Source of the DNA: an uncultured Collinsella sp.
GTDB taxonomy: Bacteria > Actinomycetota > Coriobacteriia > Coriobacteriales > Coriobacteriaceae
Reading direction: 5' to 3'
DNA: 20,437 nt
Assembly: GCA_900758885.1 (NCBI GenBank)
Contig: CAAETD010000062.1
Coordinates: 1-20,437, forward strand
Positions 1 through 7,066 of this stretch are shown here, piece by piece (position 1 is the first letter of the stretch; every line of letters begins with the position of its first letter). The position numbers and the translations under genes were made by a program. The notes beneath the pieces are model-generated. The model ran no database searches, was not told the DNA's origin, and was given only the letters and a program-made list of their open reading frames with translations.

Positions 1-117
1 ATCGACGATGGCGTGGTCGGGATCCGAGAAATCGTGCAGCACGATTTCGCTGTTTTTGCCGAGTATCTGCTCCAGGAAATCGACCATCGGCAAAAAGCGA
101 CGTACGGTCTCGTTCAC
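1..117 (-). CDS. YheO-like PAS/HTH transcriptional regulator, N-terminal fragment
   Basis: Only the first 39 codons are inside the window; the gene runs off the left edge. The start is a GTG at 117-115, chosen because AGGAG lies 6 nt upstream. An ATG further upstream (about 151) is in another frame. The readable part contains FLEQILGKNSEIVLHDFSDP, which matches the start of the YheO-like PAS domain (typically an LG-x-x-x-EIVLHD pattern). In this family the PAS domain is followed by a C-terminal HTH, which cannot be seen here. Members of the family are DNA-binding regulators, often of amino-acid or nucleobase catabolism. The gene is divergent from the purine permease and shares a 351-nt intergenic region with it, so it is the natural candidate for local control of the purine locus. 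That role is inferred from position. Confidence 0.7.
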   Translation of the reverse strand, partial: MNETVRRFLPMVDFLEQILGKNSEIVLHDFSDPDHAIVD

Positions 118-468
118 GGGCAACTCCTTTTGGTTCTATCGAAGTGCTCATAACAATTTTTTATCATGGTAACACGCTGCTCATCATCTCGTATATCCGC
201 AGGTACATTGCGTAATACAGACGAGCGGTAGGAATTCGGCGGTAAACGGTCGACCAAAAGAAAAGTTAGATGTTATTTTGACCAGACACTTTCTTGACCT
301 GCGGAAATGCATTATCTCAGCTGAAGAATAGTCTGATAACAAAAAATTATTATTGAGAATGAGAATCATCTTTAATACGATATGCAACGAAGGCACAACC
401 TCAACCCCGCACTGCGTCACAATAGAGCGTTAGATGCGAAAACAACTACTTCGAGGATTGGTGGTCAA
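118..468. promoter_or_regulatory. Divergent intergenic region between regulator and permease genes
   Basis: This 351-nt stretch is clearly richer in A+T than the flanking genes and has no convincing ORF. It should hold the promoters and operators for the regulator (leftward) and the permease (rightward). Visible elements are a hairpin with CTCGT (188-192) pairing to ACGAG (221-225) around an inner CGCA/TGCG stem (198-201/209-212); an 8-bp palindrome GGTCGACC (248-255); two copies of TTGACC (278-283 and 294-299); and a distant inverted pair TGTTAT (271-276)/ATAACA (336-341). A Fur-box-like sequence at 354-373 is listed separately. No -35/-10 pair with convincing spacing was found, and the sequence does not match a purine riboswitch that I recognise. 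Confidence 0.5.
354..373. promoter_or_regulatory. Fur-box-like operator sequence
   Basis: The sequence GAGAATGAGAATCATC begins at 355. Set against the classical 19-bp Fur consensus GATAATGATAATCATTATC, positions 355-373 agree at 14 of 19 by hand alignment, with the core AATGA-x-AATCAT intact. It lies about 95 nt upstream of the chosen permease start, in the AT-rich part of the divergent region. A Fur-family regulator is the likely reader if the site is real, but iron control of a purine permease would be unexpected, and an AT-rich region can give such a match by chance. Confidence 0.35.
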
Positions 469-1863
469 ATGACCCAGGAGACGGTTACGAACGGCACTGA
501 AGCCCTGTTCACTCGCGAAGGCATGCCGCCCGTTAAGGAAATGATCCCGTGTGCCCTTCAGCACGTACTGGCATCGTTTGCCGGCATTATTACCCCGGCG
601 GTCATCATGGCCGGCGTCTACGGCTTTAATAGCCAGCAGAGCACCGACATCATTCAGGTTGCGCTCATTCTTTCGGCAATCGACACGGCCCTTCAGGCCT
701 TCGCTCCCTTCCGTCGCATCGGCGGCGGCCTGCCCATCGTCATGGGCGTTTCGTTCGCGTTCCTGCCGGCCCTGCAGGCCATGGGCGCCTCGGGCTTTAG
801 CTTTGGCGCGCTGTTGGGCGGCGAGATCGTCGGCGGCGCCGTTGCGGTCCTCTTTGGTCTGGCCTACAGCAAGATCAAGTGGCTGTTCCCGCCCGTCGTG
901 ACCGGTACGGTCATCTTCTCCATTGGCGTCTCTCTCTATCCCACGGCCGTCAAGTACATGGCCGGTGGCATGGGCACGCCGCTGTGGGGCACCCCGCAGG
1001 CCTGGTGCGTCGCTCTTATCACCTTCGCCGTGGTCTTTGCGCTCGCCAACTTTGGCAAGGGCACGCTCAAGCTGGGCTCCGTGTTCTTTGGCATGATCGT
1101 TGGCATGATCGTCTCCATCCCCTTTGGCATGATCGACTTCTCCAGCGTCGCCACCGCTCAGGTCTTCGCTCTTCCCAAGCTCATGCCCTACGCGCTCGAG
1201 TTTGATCCCGAGGTCTGCATTACCCTCGCTGTCGTGTTCCCCATGGTTGCCATCCAGGTTATCGGCGACGTCTCCGCTGCCTGCCTTGGTTCCATCGACC
1301 GTATGCCCACCGAGCGCGAGCTCTCCGGCGCTATCGTGTCTCAGGGCCTCACCTCTATGGTCGGCGGCCTGCTGGGCGGTCTTCCCACCAGCGCCCTTGG
1401 CCAGAACGTGGGCATCATCTGCTCCAACAAGGTCGTCAACAAGTGGGTCTTTGTGATCATCGCGGCCGTCTTTGCCATCGCCGGTCTGTTCCCGCAGCTC
1501 TCTGCCATCCTTTCCGCTATCCCGCAGCCCGTCATCGGCGGCGCGACCGTCGGCGTCTTTGGCACCATCACCATGAACGGCGTGCGCATGTTCACCCGCG
1601 AGGGCCTCACGCAGCGCACCACCACCATCGTCGGTACCTCCGTCGTCTTTGGCCTGGGTATCTGGATGGCCAGCGGTTGCCTTGCCGGCGAGGGTATGCC
1701 TACCTGGGTGTCCACCGTCATCGGCTCCAACGCCGTGACCCCCACCGCCATCATGGCCATCGTGCTCAACCTGATCCTTCCGCAGACGCCGGTCGTGGCT
1801 CAGCACATCGATGCCGCCAAGGATGCCGCTGTGGATCTGGTCCTGCCCGAGAGCAAGAAGTAA
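469..1863 (+). CDS. NCS2-family nucleobase permease (xanthine/uracil/urate type)
   Basis: The product is 464 aa, normal for NCS2 nucleobase:cation symporters, and hydrophobic throughout with about 12-14 membrane segments. Family marks include ALQHVLASFAGIITP (residues 29-43), PPVVTGTVIFSIGVSL (141-156), GQNVGI (311-316; Gln312 matches the substrate-binding Gln of the QN motif in XanQ) and IPQPVIGGATVGVFG (351-365). The TM8 motif, usually E-x-x-G-D, reads Q-V-I-G-D at 263-267, so the conserved glutamate appears to be glutamine. The ATG at 469 is preferred over the in-frame ATG at 382 because GAGGA and GGTGG lie just upstream and homology begins soon after; 382 has no ribosome binding site. Gene context points to a purine such as xanthine or urate, but the exact substrate cannot be read from sequence. 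Confidence 0.9.
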   Translation: MTQETVTNGTEALFTREGMPPVKEMIPCALQHVLASFAGIITPAVIMAGVYGFNSQQSTDIIQVALILSAIDTALQAFAPFRRIGGGLPIVMGVSFAFLPALQAMGASGFSFGALLGGEIVGGAVAVLFGLAYSKIKWLFPPVVTGTVIFSIGVSLYPTAVKYMAGGMGTPLWGTPQAWCVALITFAVVFALANFGKGTLKLGSVFFGMIVGMIVSIPFGMIDFSSVATAQVFALPKLMPYALEFDPEVCITLAVVFPMVAIQVIGDVSAACLGSIDRMPTERELSGAIVSQGLTSMVGGLLGGLPTSALGQNVGIICSNKVVNKWVFVIIAAVFAIAGLFPQLSAILSAIPQPVIGGATVGVFGTITMNGVRMFTREGLTQRTTTIVGTSVVFGLGIWMASGCLAGEGMPTWVSTVIGSNAVTPTAIMAIVLNLILPQTPVVAQHIDAAKDAAVDLVLPESKK

Positions 1864-1879
1864 CCAATTCGGTGCTATT

Positions 1880-1911
1880 CGCCGGCGGACGCATCGCCTC
1901 GTCCGCCGGCG
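1880..1911 (+). terminator. Strong hairpin after the permease gene, terminator-like
   Basis: Beginning 17 nt after the permease stop, CGCCGGCGGACG (1880-1891) pairs perfectly with CGTCCGCCGGCG (1900-1911) around an 8-nt loop. A 12-bp GC-rich stem here would suit an intrinsic terminator, but no T-run follows. It could instead stabilise the mRNA 3' end or only partly reduce read-through into ssnA. Confidence 0.45.
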
Positions 1912-1931
1912 CCATGCGGCGCCAAGCCGCA

Positions 1932-2041
1932 CTTCAAAGGGCTTGTCCCTTTGGTGAAGCGTTGACGGGAGAGGGCCCGTTTCCGGTGTAGGCCGGCGCT
2001 TCGCACTTCCGCCATGTCAGAGGTGTCAAACCCCGCCTCTG
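1932..2041 (+). promoter_or_regulatory. Structured ssnA leader with two further hairpins
   Basis: Two inverted repeats lie between the permease 3' hairpin and ssnA. CAAAGGG (1935-1941) pairs with CCCTTTG (1947-1953), with extra CTTC/GAAG pairing outside it across a 2-nt bulge. CAGAGG (2018-2023) pairs with CCTCTG (2036-2041), ending 6 nt before the ssnA Shine-Dalgarno AAGGGAG (2048-2054). The second stem is close enough to affect ribosome access. No known riboswitch was recognised, and no T-run makes either stem a clear terminator. Confidence 0.35.
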
Positions 2042-2059
2042 ATGTTGAAGGGAGCATTT

Positions 2060-3415
2060 ATGCTTCTGGTCGCTAACGGTTCCGTCTTTACCCGCAACGC
2101 TCAGACTCCGTTCATTCCCAACGGTGCGGTCGCCATTGACGGAGATACGATCGTCGAAGTGGGCCCCGAGCGCGAGCTCAAGGCCAAGTACCCGGATGCC
2201 GAGTACGTCGACGCCCAGGGCAACCTCATCATGCCCGGACTTATCAACTGCCACACCCACATCTACTCGGGTCTGGCCCGCGGCCTTGCCATTAAGGGCT
2301 GCAACCCCACCAACTTCCTGGAGAATCTTGAGCAGCAGTGGTGGAAGATTGACGACAACCTGACGCTCGACGGCACCAAGGCCAGCGCCTATGCCACGAT
2401 TCTGGATTCCATCCGCGATGGCGTTACCACGATCTTCGATCACCACGCGAGCTTCTGCGAGATTCCGGGCAGCCTCTTTACCATTAAGGACGCCGCTCAG
2501 GAGCTGGGCATGCGTTCGTGCCTGTGCTACGAGGTCTCCGACCGCCGCGGTCAGGAAAAATGTGACCAGGCCATTGTCGAGAACGCCGAGTTTGCCCAGT
2601 GGGCCGCCAAGGAGCGTCGCGATAACGACAACCACATGATCGCCGCAATGTTTGGCGGTCACGCCACCTTTACGCTGTCGGACGAGACCATGGATAAGAT
2701 GGCCGAGGCCAACAACGGCCTGACCGGTTTCCACATCCACGTGTGCGAGGGCATGAATGACGTGTGGGACTCCCGCCTCAACCGCGGCGGCATCAGCCCC
2801 GTCGAGCGCCTGCTGCAGCACAACCTGCTCGGTCCCGACACCATGCTGGGTCACTGCATCCACGTGACGCCTGCCGAGATGGATATCGTCAAGGAGTCCG
2901 GCACTTGGCTGGTCAACAACCCCGAATCCAATATGGGCAACGCCGTGGGCTGCGCCCCCGTGCTCGAGTTCTTCCGCCGCGGCATCCCCGTGTGCATGGG
3001 CACCGACGCCTACACCCACGATATGCTCGAGAGCCTCAAGGTCTTCCTGATCATTCAGCGCCACAACGCCGCCATGCCCAACGTGGGCTGGTGCGAGGCC
3101 ATGACCATGCTGTTCGAGAACAATGCAAAGATGGCGAGCAAGTACTTCGATCGCAAGCTCGGTGTGCTTGAGCCCGGCGCTGCCGCCGACGTCATCGTCA
3201 TGGACTACAAGCCCTTTACGCCGCTGAGCGAGGAGAACATCGACGGCCACATGCTCTTTGGCATGATGGGCAAAAACTGCCGTACCACCATCATCAACGG
3301 CCGCGTCCTGTACAAGGATCGCGAGTTCGTTGGCATTGATGAGGACAAGATCAACGCGTGGACCATGGCCGAGTCCAAGAAGCTCTGGAGCACGCTCAAC
3401 GATCGCGCCTACTAA
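2060..3415 (+). CDS. ssnA: SsnA-type putative aminohydrolase (amidohydrolase superfamily)
   Basis: The 451-aa product is a metal-dependent amidohydrolase of the SsnA family, relatives of guanine deaminase and chlorohydrolases found beside selenium-dependent molybdenum hydroxylases. The expected metal ligands are visible: H65-x-H67 in LINCHTHIYSG, His225/His227 in GFHIHVCEG, His265 in LGHCIHV and Asp316 in GTDAYTHD. The C-terminal GAAADVIVMDY segment is the usual return strand of the composite beta domain. The ATG at 2060 is chosen because AAGGGAG lies 5 nt upstream; an in-frame ATG at 2042 lacks such a site and would overlap the leader hairpin. The reaction has not been defined for the family; deamination or ring hydrolysis of a purine-derived compound is inferred from the superfamily and neighbours. 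The protein is likely cytoplasmic. Confidence 0.9.
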   Translation: MLLVANGSVFTRNAQTPFIPNGAVAIDGDTIVEVGPERELKAKYPDAEYVDAQGNLIMPGLINCHTHIYSGLARGLAIKGCNPTNFLENLEQQWWKIDDNLTLDGTKASAYATILDSIRDGVTTIFDHHASFCEIPGSLFTIKDAAQELGMRSCLCYEVSDRRGQEKCDQAIVENAEFAQWAAKERRDNDNHMIAAMFGGHATFTLSDETMDKMAEANNGLTGFHIHVCEGMNDVWDSRLNRGGISPVERLLQHNLLGPDTMLGHCIHVTPAEMDIVKESGTWLVNNPESNMGNAVGCAPVLEFFRRGIPVCMGTDAYTHDMLESLKVFLIIQRHNAAMPNVGWCEAMTMLFENNAKMASKYFDRKLGVLEPGAAADVIVMDYKPFTPLSEENIDGHMLFGMMGKNCRTTIINGRVLYKDREFVGIDEDKINAWTMAESKKLWSTLNDRAY

Positions 3416-3563
3416 TTACAAATAGATTCGCGCGTGTCGGATGTTTCGCCGCATCCGACGCGCGTATAGGCGACCTCCGCGGGGTCGCCGGCGCTGTGCT
3501 AGCGCTACACCGTATTTGCGCCCGCCGCGCGGTCTCGCCGGGCGTTACAGAGAGGAGCTCATT
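3416..3563 (+). promoter_or_regulatory. ygfK leader with four successive hairpins
   Basis: Within 148 nt there are four inverted repeats. First, CGCGCG/TCGGATG (3429-3443) pairs with CATCCGACGCGCG (3452-3464), 13 bp with a 2-nt bulge. Next, GGCGACC (3469-3475) pairs with GGTCGCC (3483-3489); GCGCT (3491-3495) with AGCGC (3501-3505); and CGCCCG (3519-3524) with CGGGCG (3539-3544). The last ends shortly before the Shine-Dalgarno AGAGGAG (3551-3557). The first may be a terminator or attenuator for ssnA, although no T-run follows it. Together they could be a cis-regulatory RNA; I do not recognise a known class. Confidence 0.4.
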
Positions 3564-6563
3564 ATGAGCGACATCATGAGGCCGATCCCGTTTTCGCAGC
3601 TGATGAACTGGATCATCGAGGAGCACAAGACTCAGGGCGCCATCTTTGGCGTGCGCAAGATGGTCACGACCAACCAGGAGGGCGCGCTTCCCATTTTTGA
3701 CGAGCGCATCGAGACCCCGTTTGGCCCGGCCGCCGGTCCCAATACGCAGCTTGCCCAGAACATCGTGGCATCCTACGTGGCCGGCTCCCGCTTCTTTGAG
3801 CTCAAGACCGTTCAGGTTATGGACGGCGAGGAGCTCTCCAAGTGTGTGAACAAGCCCTGCATCGTGGCACAGGACGAGTGCTACAACTGCGAGTGGTCGA
3901 CCGAGCTCGAGGTTCCGCAGGCCTTTGCCGAGTACGTGAAGGCATGGTTCGCCTGCCACCTCATCGCTCGCGAGTACGGCCTGGGAAGCCCGGACGGCTT
4001 TGTCTTCAACATGTCCGTGGGCTATGACCTCGAGGGCATCAAGAGCCCCAAGGTCGACGCCTACATCGAGGGCATGAAGGACGCCAGCGGCTCCGACGTC
4101 TGGAACGAGTGCCGCGCATGGGCGCTCGCCAACCTGGACAAGTTTGAGCATGTCGACGCCGCGTTCGTCGAGTCCATCCCGGCACGCGTCTCCAACTCCA
4201 TCACCGAGTCTACCCTGCACGGCTGCCCGCCGGCCGAGATCGAGCGCATCGCGACCTATCTGATCACCGAGAAGGGCCTCAACACCTACATCAAGTGCAA
4301 CCCCACACTGCTGGGCTATGAGTTTGCCCGCCAGCGCCTCAACGAGCTGGGCTTTGACTACATCGTTTTCGATGACACGCACTTCCGCGAGGACCTGCAA
4401 TGGGCCGACGCCGTGCCTATGTTCGAGCGCCTGATTGCCCTGTGCGCCGAGCGCGGCCTGGAGTTTGGCGTCAAGCTGACCAACACGTTCCCCGTCGACG
4501 TGACGAGAAACGAGCTGCCCTCCACCGAGATGTACATGTCGGGCCGTTCGCTGTTCTCGCTGACCATCGAGGCTGCCCGCCGCATTACCGAGCAGTTCGA
4601 TGGCAAACTACGCATTAGCTACTCTGGCGGTGCCACGGTCTACAATATCCGCGCCCTGTACGATGCCGGCATTTGGCCCGTTACCCTGGCGACCGACGTG
4701 CTCAAGCCCGGTGGCTACGAGCGCTTTAGCCAGATGGCCGGCGAGTTTACCGATCTGGACGGCAAGCCGTTTGAGGGCATTTCGCTCGAGGCCGTGACCG
4801 CGATCCAGGCCGATTCGCTCACCAACCCGCTCTACAAGAAGCCGCTGCGTCCGCTGCCCGACCGCAAGGTCGCCGGCAAGAGCCCGCTTTCCGATTGCTT
4901 TACCACGCCGTGCCGCACGAGCTGCCCCATCCAGCAGGATATTCCCGCCTATCTGGCGGCTGTTGACGAGGGCCGCTACGAGGACGCACTCAACATCATC
5001 ATCGAGCGCAACGCCCTGCCGTTCATTACCGGCACCATCTGCCCGCATCCCTGCGGCCGTGCCTGCGAGCGTGCGTTCTACGAGCCCGAGGGCGCCCAGA
5101 TCCGCGCCAGCAAGCTCAAGGCCGCCCGCGAGGCCATGACCGCCGTGCTGCCCAAGCTGCGCACCCAGGCCATCGCCAACGACGGCGAGCGCAACGTTGC
5201 CGTTATCGGCGGCGGCCCGGCCGGCCTGGCGACGGCGTTCTTCCTGACGCGCGCCGGCGTGCCTGTCACTATCTTTGAGGCCCGCGATTCGCTCGGCGGC
5301 GTGGTCCGTCATGTGATCCCCGAGTTCCGTATCGCCAGCGACGATATCTCCCACGATGCAGAGCTCTGCCTGGCCTTTGGTGCCAAGGTACAACTCAATG
5401 CTCGCGTGAAGTCCATCGATGAGCTCAAGGCCCAGGGCTTTACCGACGTGGTCGTGGCCACCGGTGCCTGGATGCCCGGCTCTGCGGGCCTGGGAGAGGG
5501 TGCCGAGCTCGACGTGCTGGAGTTCCTCGAGGCCGCCAAGAAGGGCGAGAAGCTCGAGCTGGGCGAGGACGTCGTCGTCATTGGCGCCGGCAACACCGCC
5601 ATGGATGCGGCCCGCGTGGCCAAGCGCCTGGCTGGTGTGAAGAACGTGCGCCTGGTGTATCGCCGCACCAAGAAGCAGATGCCCGCCGACGAGGAAGAGC
5701 TCGATCTTGCTCTTGCCGATGGCGTTGAGTTCTGCGAGCTGCTGGCGCCCAAGGCACTTAACGGCGCCGTGCTGACCTGCGATGTTATGGAGCTTGGCGA
5801 GCCAGATGCAAGCGGCCGTCGCAGCCCTGTCGCCACGGGCGAGACCGTTGAGCTTCCCGCCACCACGGTGATTTGCGCCGTGGGCGAGGGCATCGATGCC
5901 AGCCTGTACGACGCCGCGGGCGTTGAGCACGACCGTCGCGGCCGCCTTGCCGCCACCTCCACCGGCGTCGAGGGCGTCTGGGCTGCGGGCGACTGCCGTC
6001 GCGGTCCTGCCACCGTGGTCGAGGCTATTGCCGACGCCGCCGAGGTCGCCCGTGCCATCGCCGGCGTGGACTTTAACAAGTACGCCGATTGCAACGAGCA
6101 GGCTGGCCGCGAGGGCACCTGCTACGAGCGCAAGGGGTCGCTGTGCCGCGACAAGCGCAACTGCACCAAGACCCGCTGCCTGGGCTGCGGCTCGGTGTGC
6201 GAGGTCTGCTGCGACGTGTGCCCCAACCGCGCCAACGTGGCCATTAAGGTGCCGGGCCTGGCCAAGCATCAGGTCGTCCACGTCGACGGTATGTGCAACG
6301 AGTGCGGCAACTGCGCCGTGTTCTGCCCCTACCAGGAGGGCCGTCCCTACAAGGACAAGCTCACCCTGTTCTGGAGCGAGGAGGACATGGAGAACTCCGA
6401 GAACGAGGGCTTCCTGGCCGTGGACGAGGACCACTTTAAGGTCCGCGTCGCCGGCACGGTCCGCACCGTCTCGGTCGATGCCGTCAACACCGGTCTGCCC
6501 GAGGCCGTCCGCCTGACCATCAGGGCCGTGCGCGACAACTATTCGTACCTTCTTAAGAAATAG
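3564..6563 (+). CDS. ygfK: YgfK-type multidomain Fe-S flavoprotein (putative selenate reductase subunit family)
   Basis: The 999-aa protein has the full YgfK layout. Residues 1 to about 430 resemble a dihydroorotate-dehydrogenase-like barrel. Residues 445-501 carry the Cys-rich [4Fe-4S] segment of GltD-type proteins (C445, C450, C454; C493, C497, C501). An FAD-binding Rossmann motif VAVIGGGPAGLA follows at 545-556, a second dinucleotide motif VVVIGAGNTAMDAA at 670-683, and the FAD-closing segment GVWAAGDCRRG at 804-814. A C-terminal ferredoxin domain has clusters at C867-C886 and C911/C914/C917/C921. The start is fixed by AGAGGAG 6 nt upstream of the ATG. YgfK is called a putative selenate reductase subunit, but its locus in E. 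coli lies among purine and urate genes. Here it probably moves electrons between NAD(P)H, ferredoxin and the downstream hydroxylase; that role is inferred. Confidence 0.92.
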   Translation: MSDIMRPIPFSQLMNWIIEEHKTQGAIFGVRKMVTTNQEGALPIFDERIETPFGPAAGPNTQLAQNIVASYVAGSRFFELKTVQVMDGEELSKCVNKPCIVAQDECYNCEWSTELEVPQAFAEYVKAWFACHLIAREYGLGSPDGFVFNMSVGYDLEGIKSPKVDAYIEGMKDASGSDVWNECRAWALANLDKFEHVDAAFVESIPARVSNSITESTLHGCPPAEIERIATYLITEKGLNTYIKCNPTLLGYEFARQRLNELGFDYIVFDDTHFREDLQWADAVPMFERLIALCAERGLEFGVKLTNTFPVDVTRNELPSTEMYMSGRSLFSLTIEAARRITEQFDGKLRISYSGGATVYNIRALYDAGIWPVTLATDVLKPGGYERFSQMAGEFTDLDGKPFEGISLEAVTAIQADSLTNPLYKKPLRPLPDRKVAGKSPLSDCFTTPCRTSCPIQQDIPAYLAAVDEGRYEDALNIIIERNALPFITGTICPHPCGRACERAFYEPEGAQIRASKLKAAREAMTAVLPKLRTQAIANDGERNVAVIGGGPAGLATAFFLTRAGVPVTIFEARDSLGGVVRHVIPEFRIASDDISHDAELCLAFGAKVQLNARVKSIDELKAQGFTDVVVATGAWMPGSAGLGEGAELDVLEFLEAAKKGEKLELGEDVVVIGAGNTAMDAARVAKRLAGVKNVRLVYRRTKKQMPADEEELDLALADGVEFCELLAPKALNGAVLTCDVMELGEPDASGRRSPVATGETVELPATTVICAVGEGIDASLYDAAGVEHDRRGRLAATSTGVEGVWAAGDCRRGPATVVEAIADAAEVARAIAGVDFNKYADCNEQAGREGTCYERKGSLCRDKRNCTKTRCLGCGSVCEVCCDVCPNRANVAIKVPGLAKHQVVHVDGMCNECGNCAVFCPYQEGRPYKDKLTLFWSEEDMENSENEGFLAVDEDHFKVRVAGTVRTVSVDAVNTGLPEAVRLTIRAVRDNYSYLLKK

Positions 6564-6574
6564 GCGAGTCTCTT

Positions 6575-7054
6575 ATGGCCAAATCCATTCAACATCACGT
6601 GGCCTACGTTGCCTGCGGAAGCGGCTGTGCTTCCGCAGGCGGCGACGCCCGCTGCAGCGAAGGCTGCATTGGCTGTGGCGCCTGCGTTACGGCCTGCCCC
6701 CACGGTGCCATCGCGCTGGTCGACGGCGTCGCCCGCGTGGACCGCTCCAAGTGCACGGGCTGTGGCCTGTGCGGCATGGCGTGCCCGCAGCGCGTGATTG
6801 CCTTCGTTCCCGGCTACCAGAACATCCTGGTGCGCTGCAACAACACCGATAAGGGCGCCATTGCGCGCAAGATCTGCGACACCAGCTGCATCGGTTGCGG
6901 CATGTGCGCCAAAAAGTGCCCTGCCGGCGCTATCCGCATCGAGGACAACTGCGCCCATATCGACGGCACGGACTGCCTGTCGTGCGGCATGTGCGCCGTC
7001 GTCTGCCCGCATGGCGCCATCCACGACCGCACCGGTATCGCCGCCGGCGTGTAG
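6575..7054 (+). CDS. 4Fe-4S ferredoxin with four cluster motifs
   Basis: The 159-aa protein is almost entirely iron-sulfur motifs. Four C-x2-C-x2-C-x3-C sets are visible: CIGCGACVTACP (residues 31-42), CTGCGLCGMACP, CIGCGMCAKKCP and CLSCGMCAVVCP, each followed by a short proline- or alanine-led segment as in bacterial and RnfB-like polyferredoxins. It lacks a signal peptide and membrane segments, so it is a soluble cytoplasmic electron carrier. The gene begins 11 nt after ygfK and ends 12 nt before the xanthine dehydrogenase gene, so it is almost surely co-translated with both and probably links YgfK to the hydroxylase. The upstream ribosome site is weak (GGCGAG). A perfect 12-bp inverted repeat lies inside codons 13-22 and is listed separately. 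Confidence 0.88.
   Translation: MAKSIQHHVAYVACGSGCASAGGDARCSEGCIGCGACVTACPHGAIALVDGVARVDRSKCTGCGLCGMACPQRVIAFVPGYQNILVRCNNTDKGAIARKICDTSCIGCGMCAKKCPAGAIRIEDNCAHIDGTDCLSCGMCAVVCPHGAIHDRTGIAAGV
6611..6640 (+). promoter_or_regulatory. Perfect 12-bp hairpin inside the ferredoxin 5' coding region
   Basis: GCCTGCGGAAGC (6611-6622) and GCTTCCGCAGGC (6629-6640) are exact reverse complements separated by a 6-nt loop. The structure lies 36 nt into the gene and covers codons for ACGSGCASAG. It would form a very stable stem just after the start of translation. No in-frame TGA lies at its base, so it is not acting as a selenocysteine element for this protein. Control of translation or mRNA stability is possible; chance from GC-rich Cys/Gly/Ser codons is the alternative. 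Confidence 0.45.
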
Positions 7055-7066
7055 AAGGGAATCACC

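Noticed and set aside
118..300. Purine or xanthine riboswitch upstream of the permease
   Set aside because: A small hairpin is present, but the conserved core and three-way junction of known purine riboswitches were not found by eye.
430..1932. 500-aa minus-strand open frame opposite the permease
   Set aside because: It is the antisense shadow of a GC-rich gene, with low-complexity Gly/Asp/His-rich translation and no domain; the plus-strand NCS2 protein is unmistakable.
6611..6640. Selenocysteine insertion element in the ferredoxin gene
   Set aside because: A stem is present but no in-frame TGA lies just upstream, and all cluster cysteines use normal codons; selenium in this locus is expected on the molybdenum cofactor.
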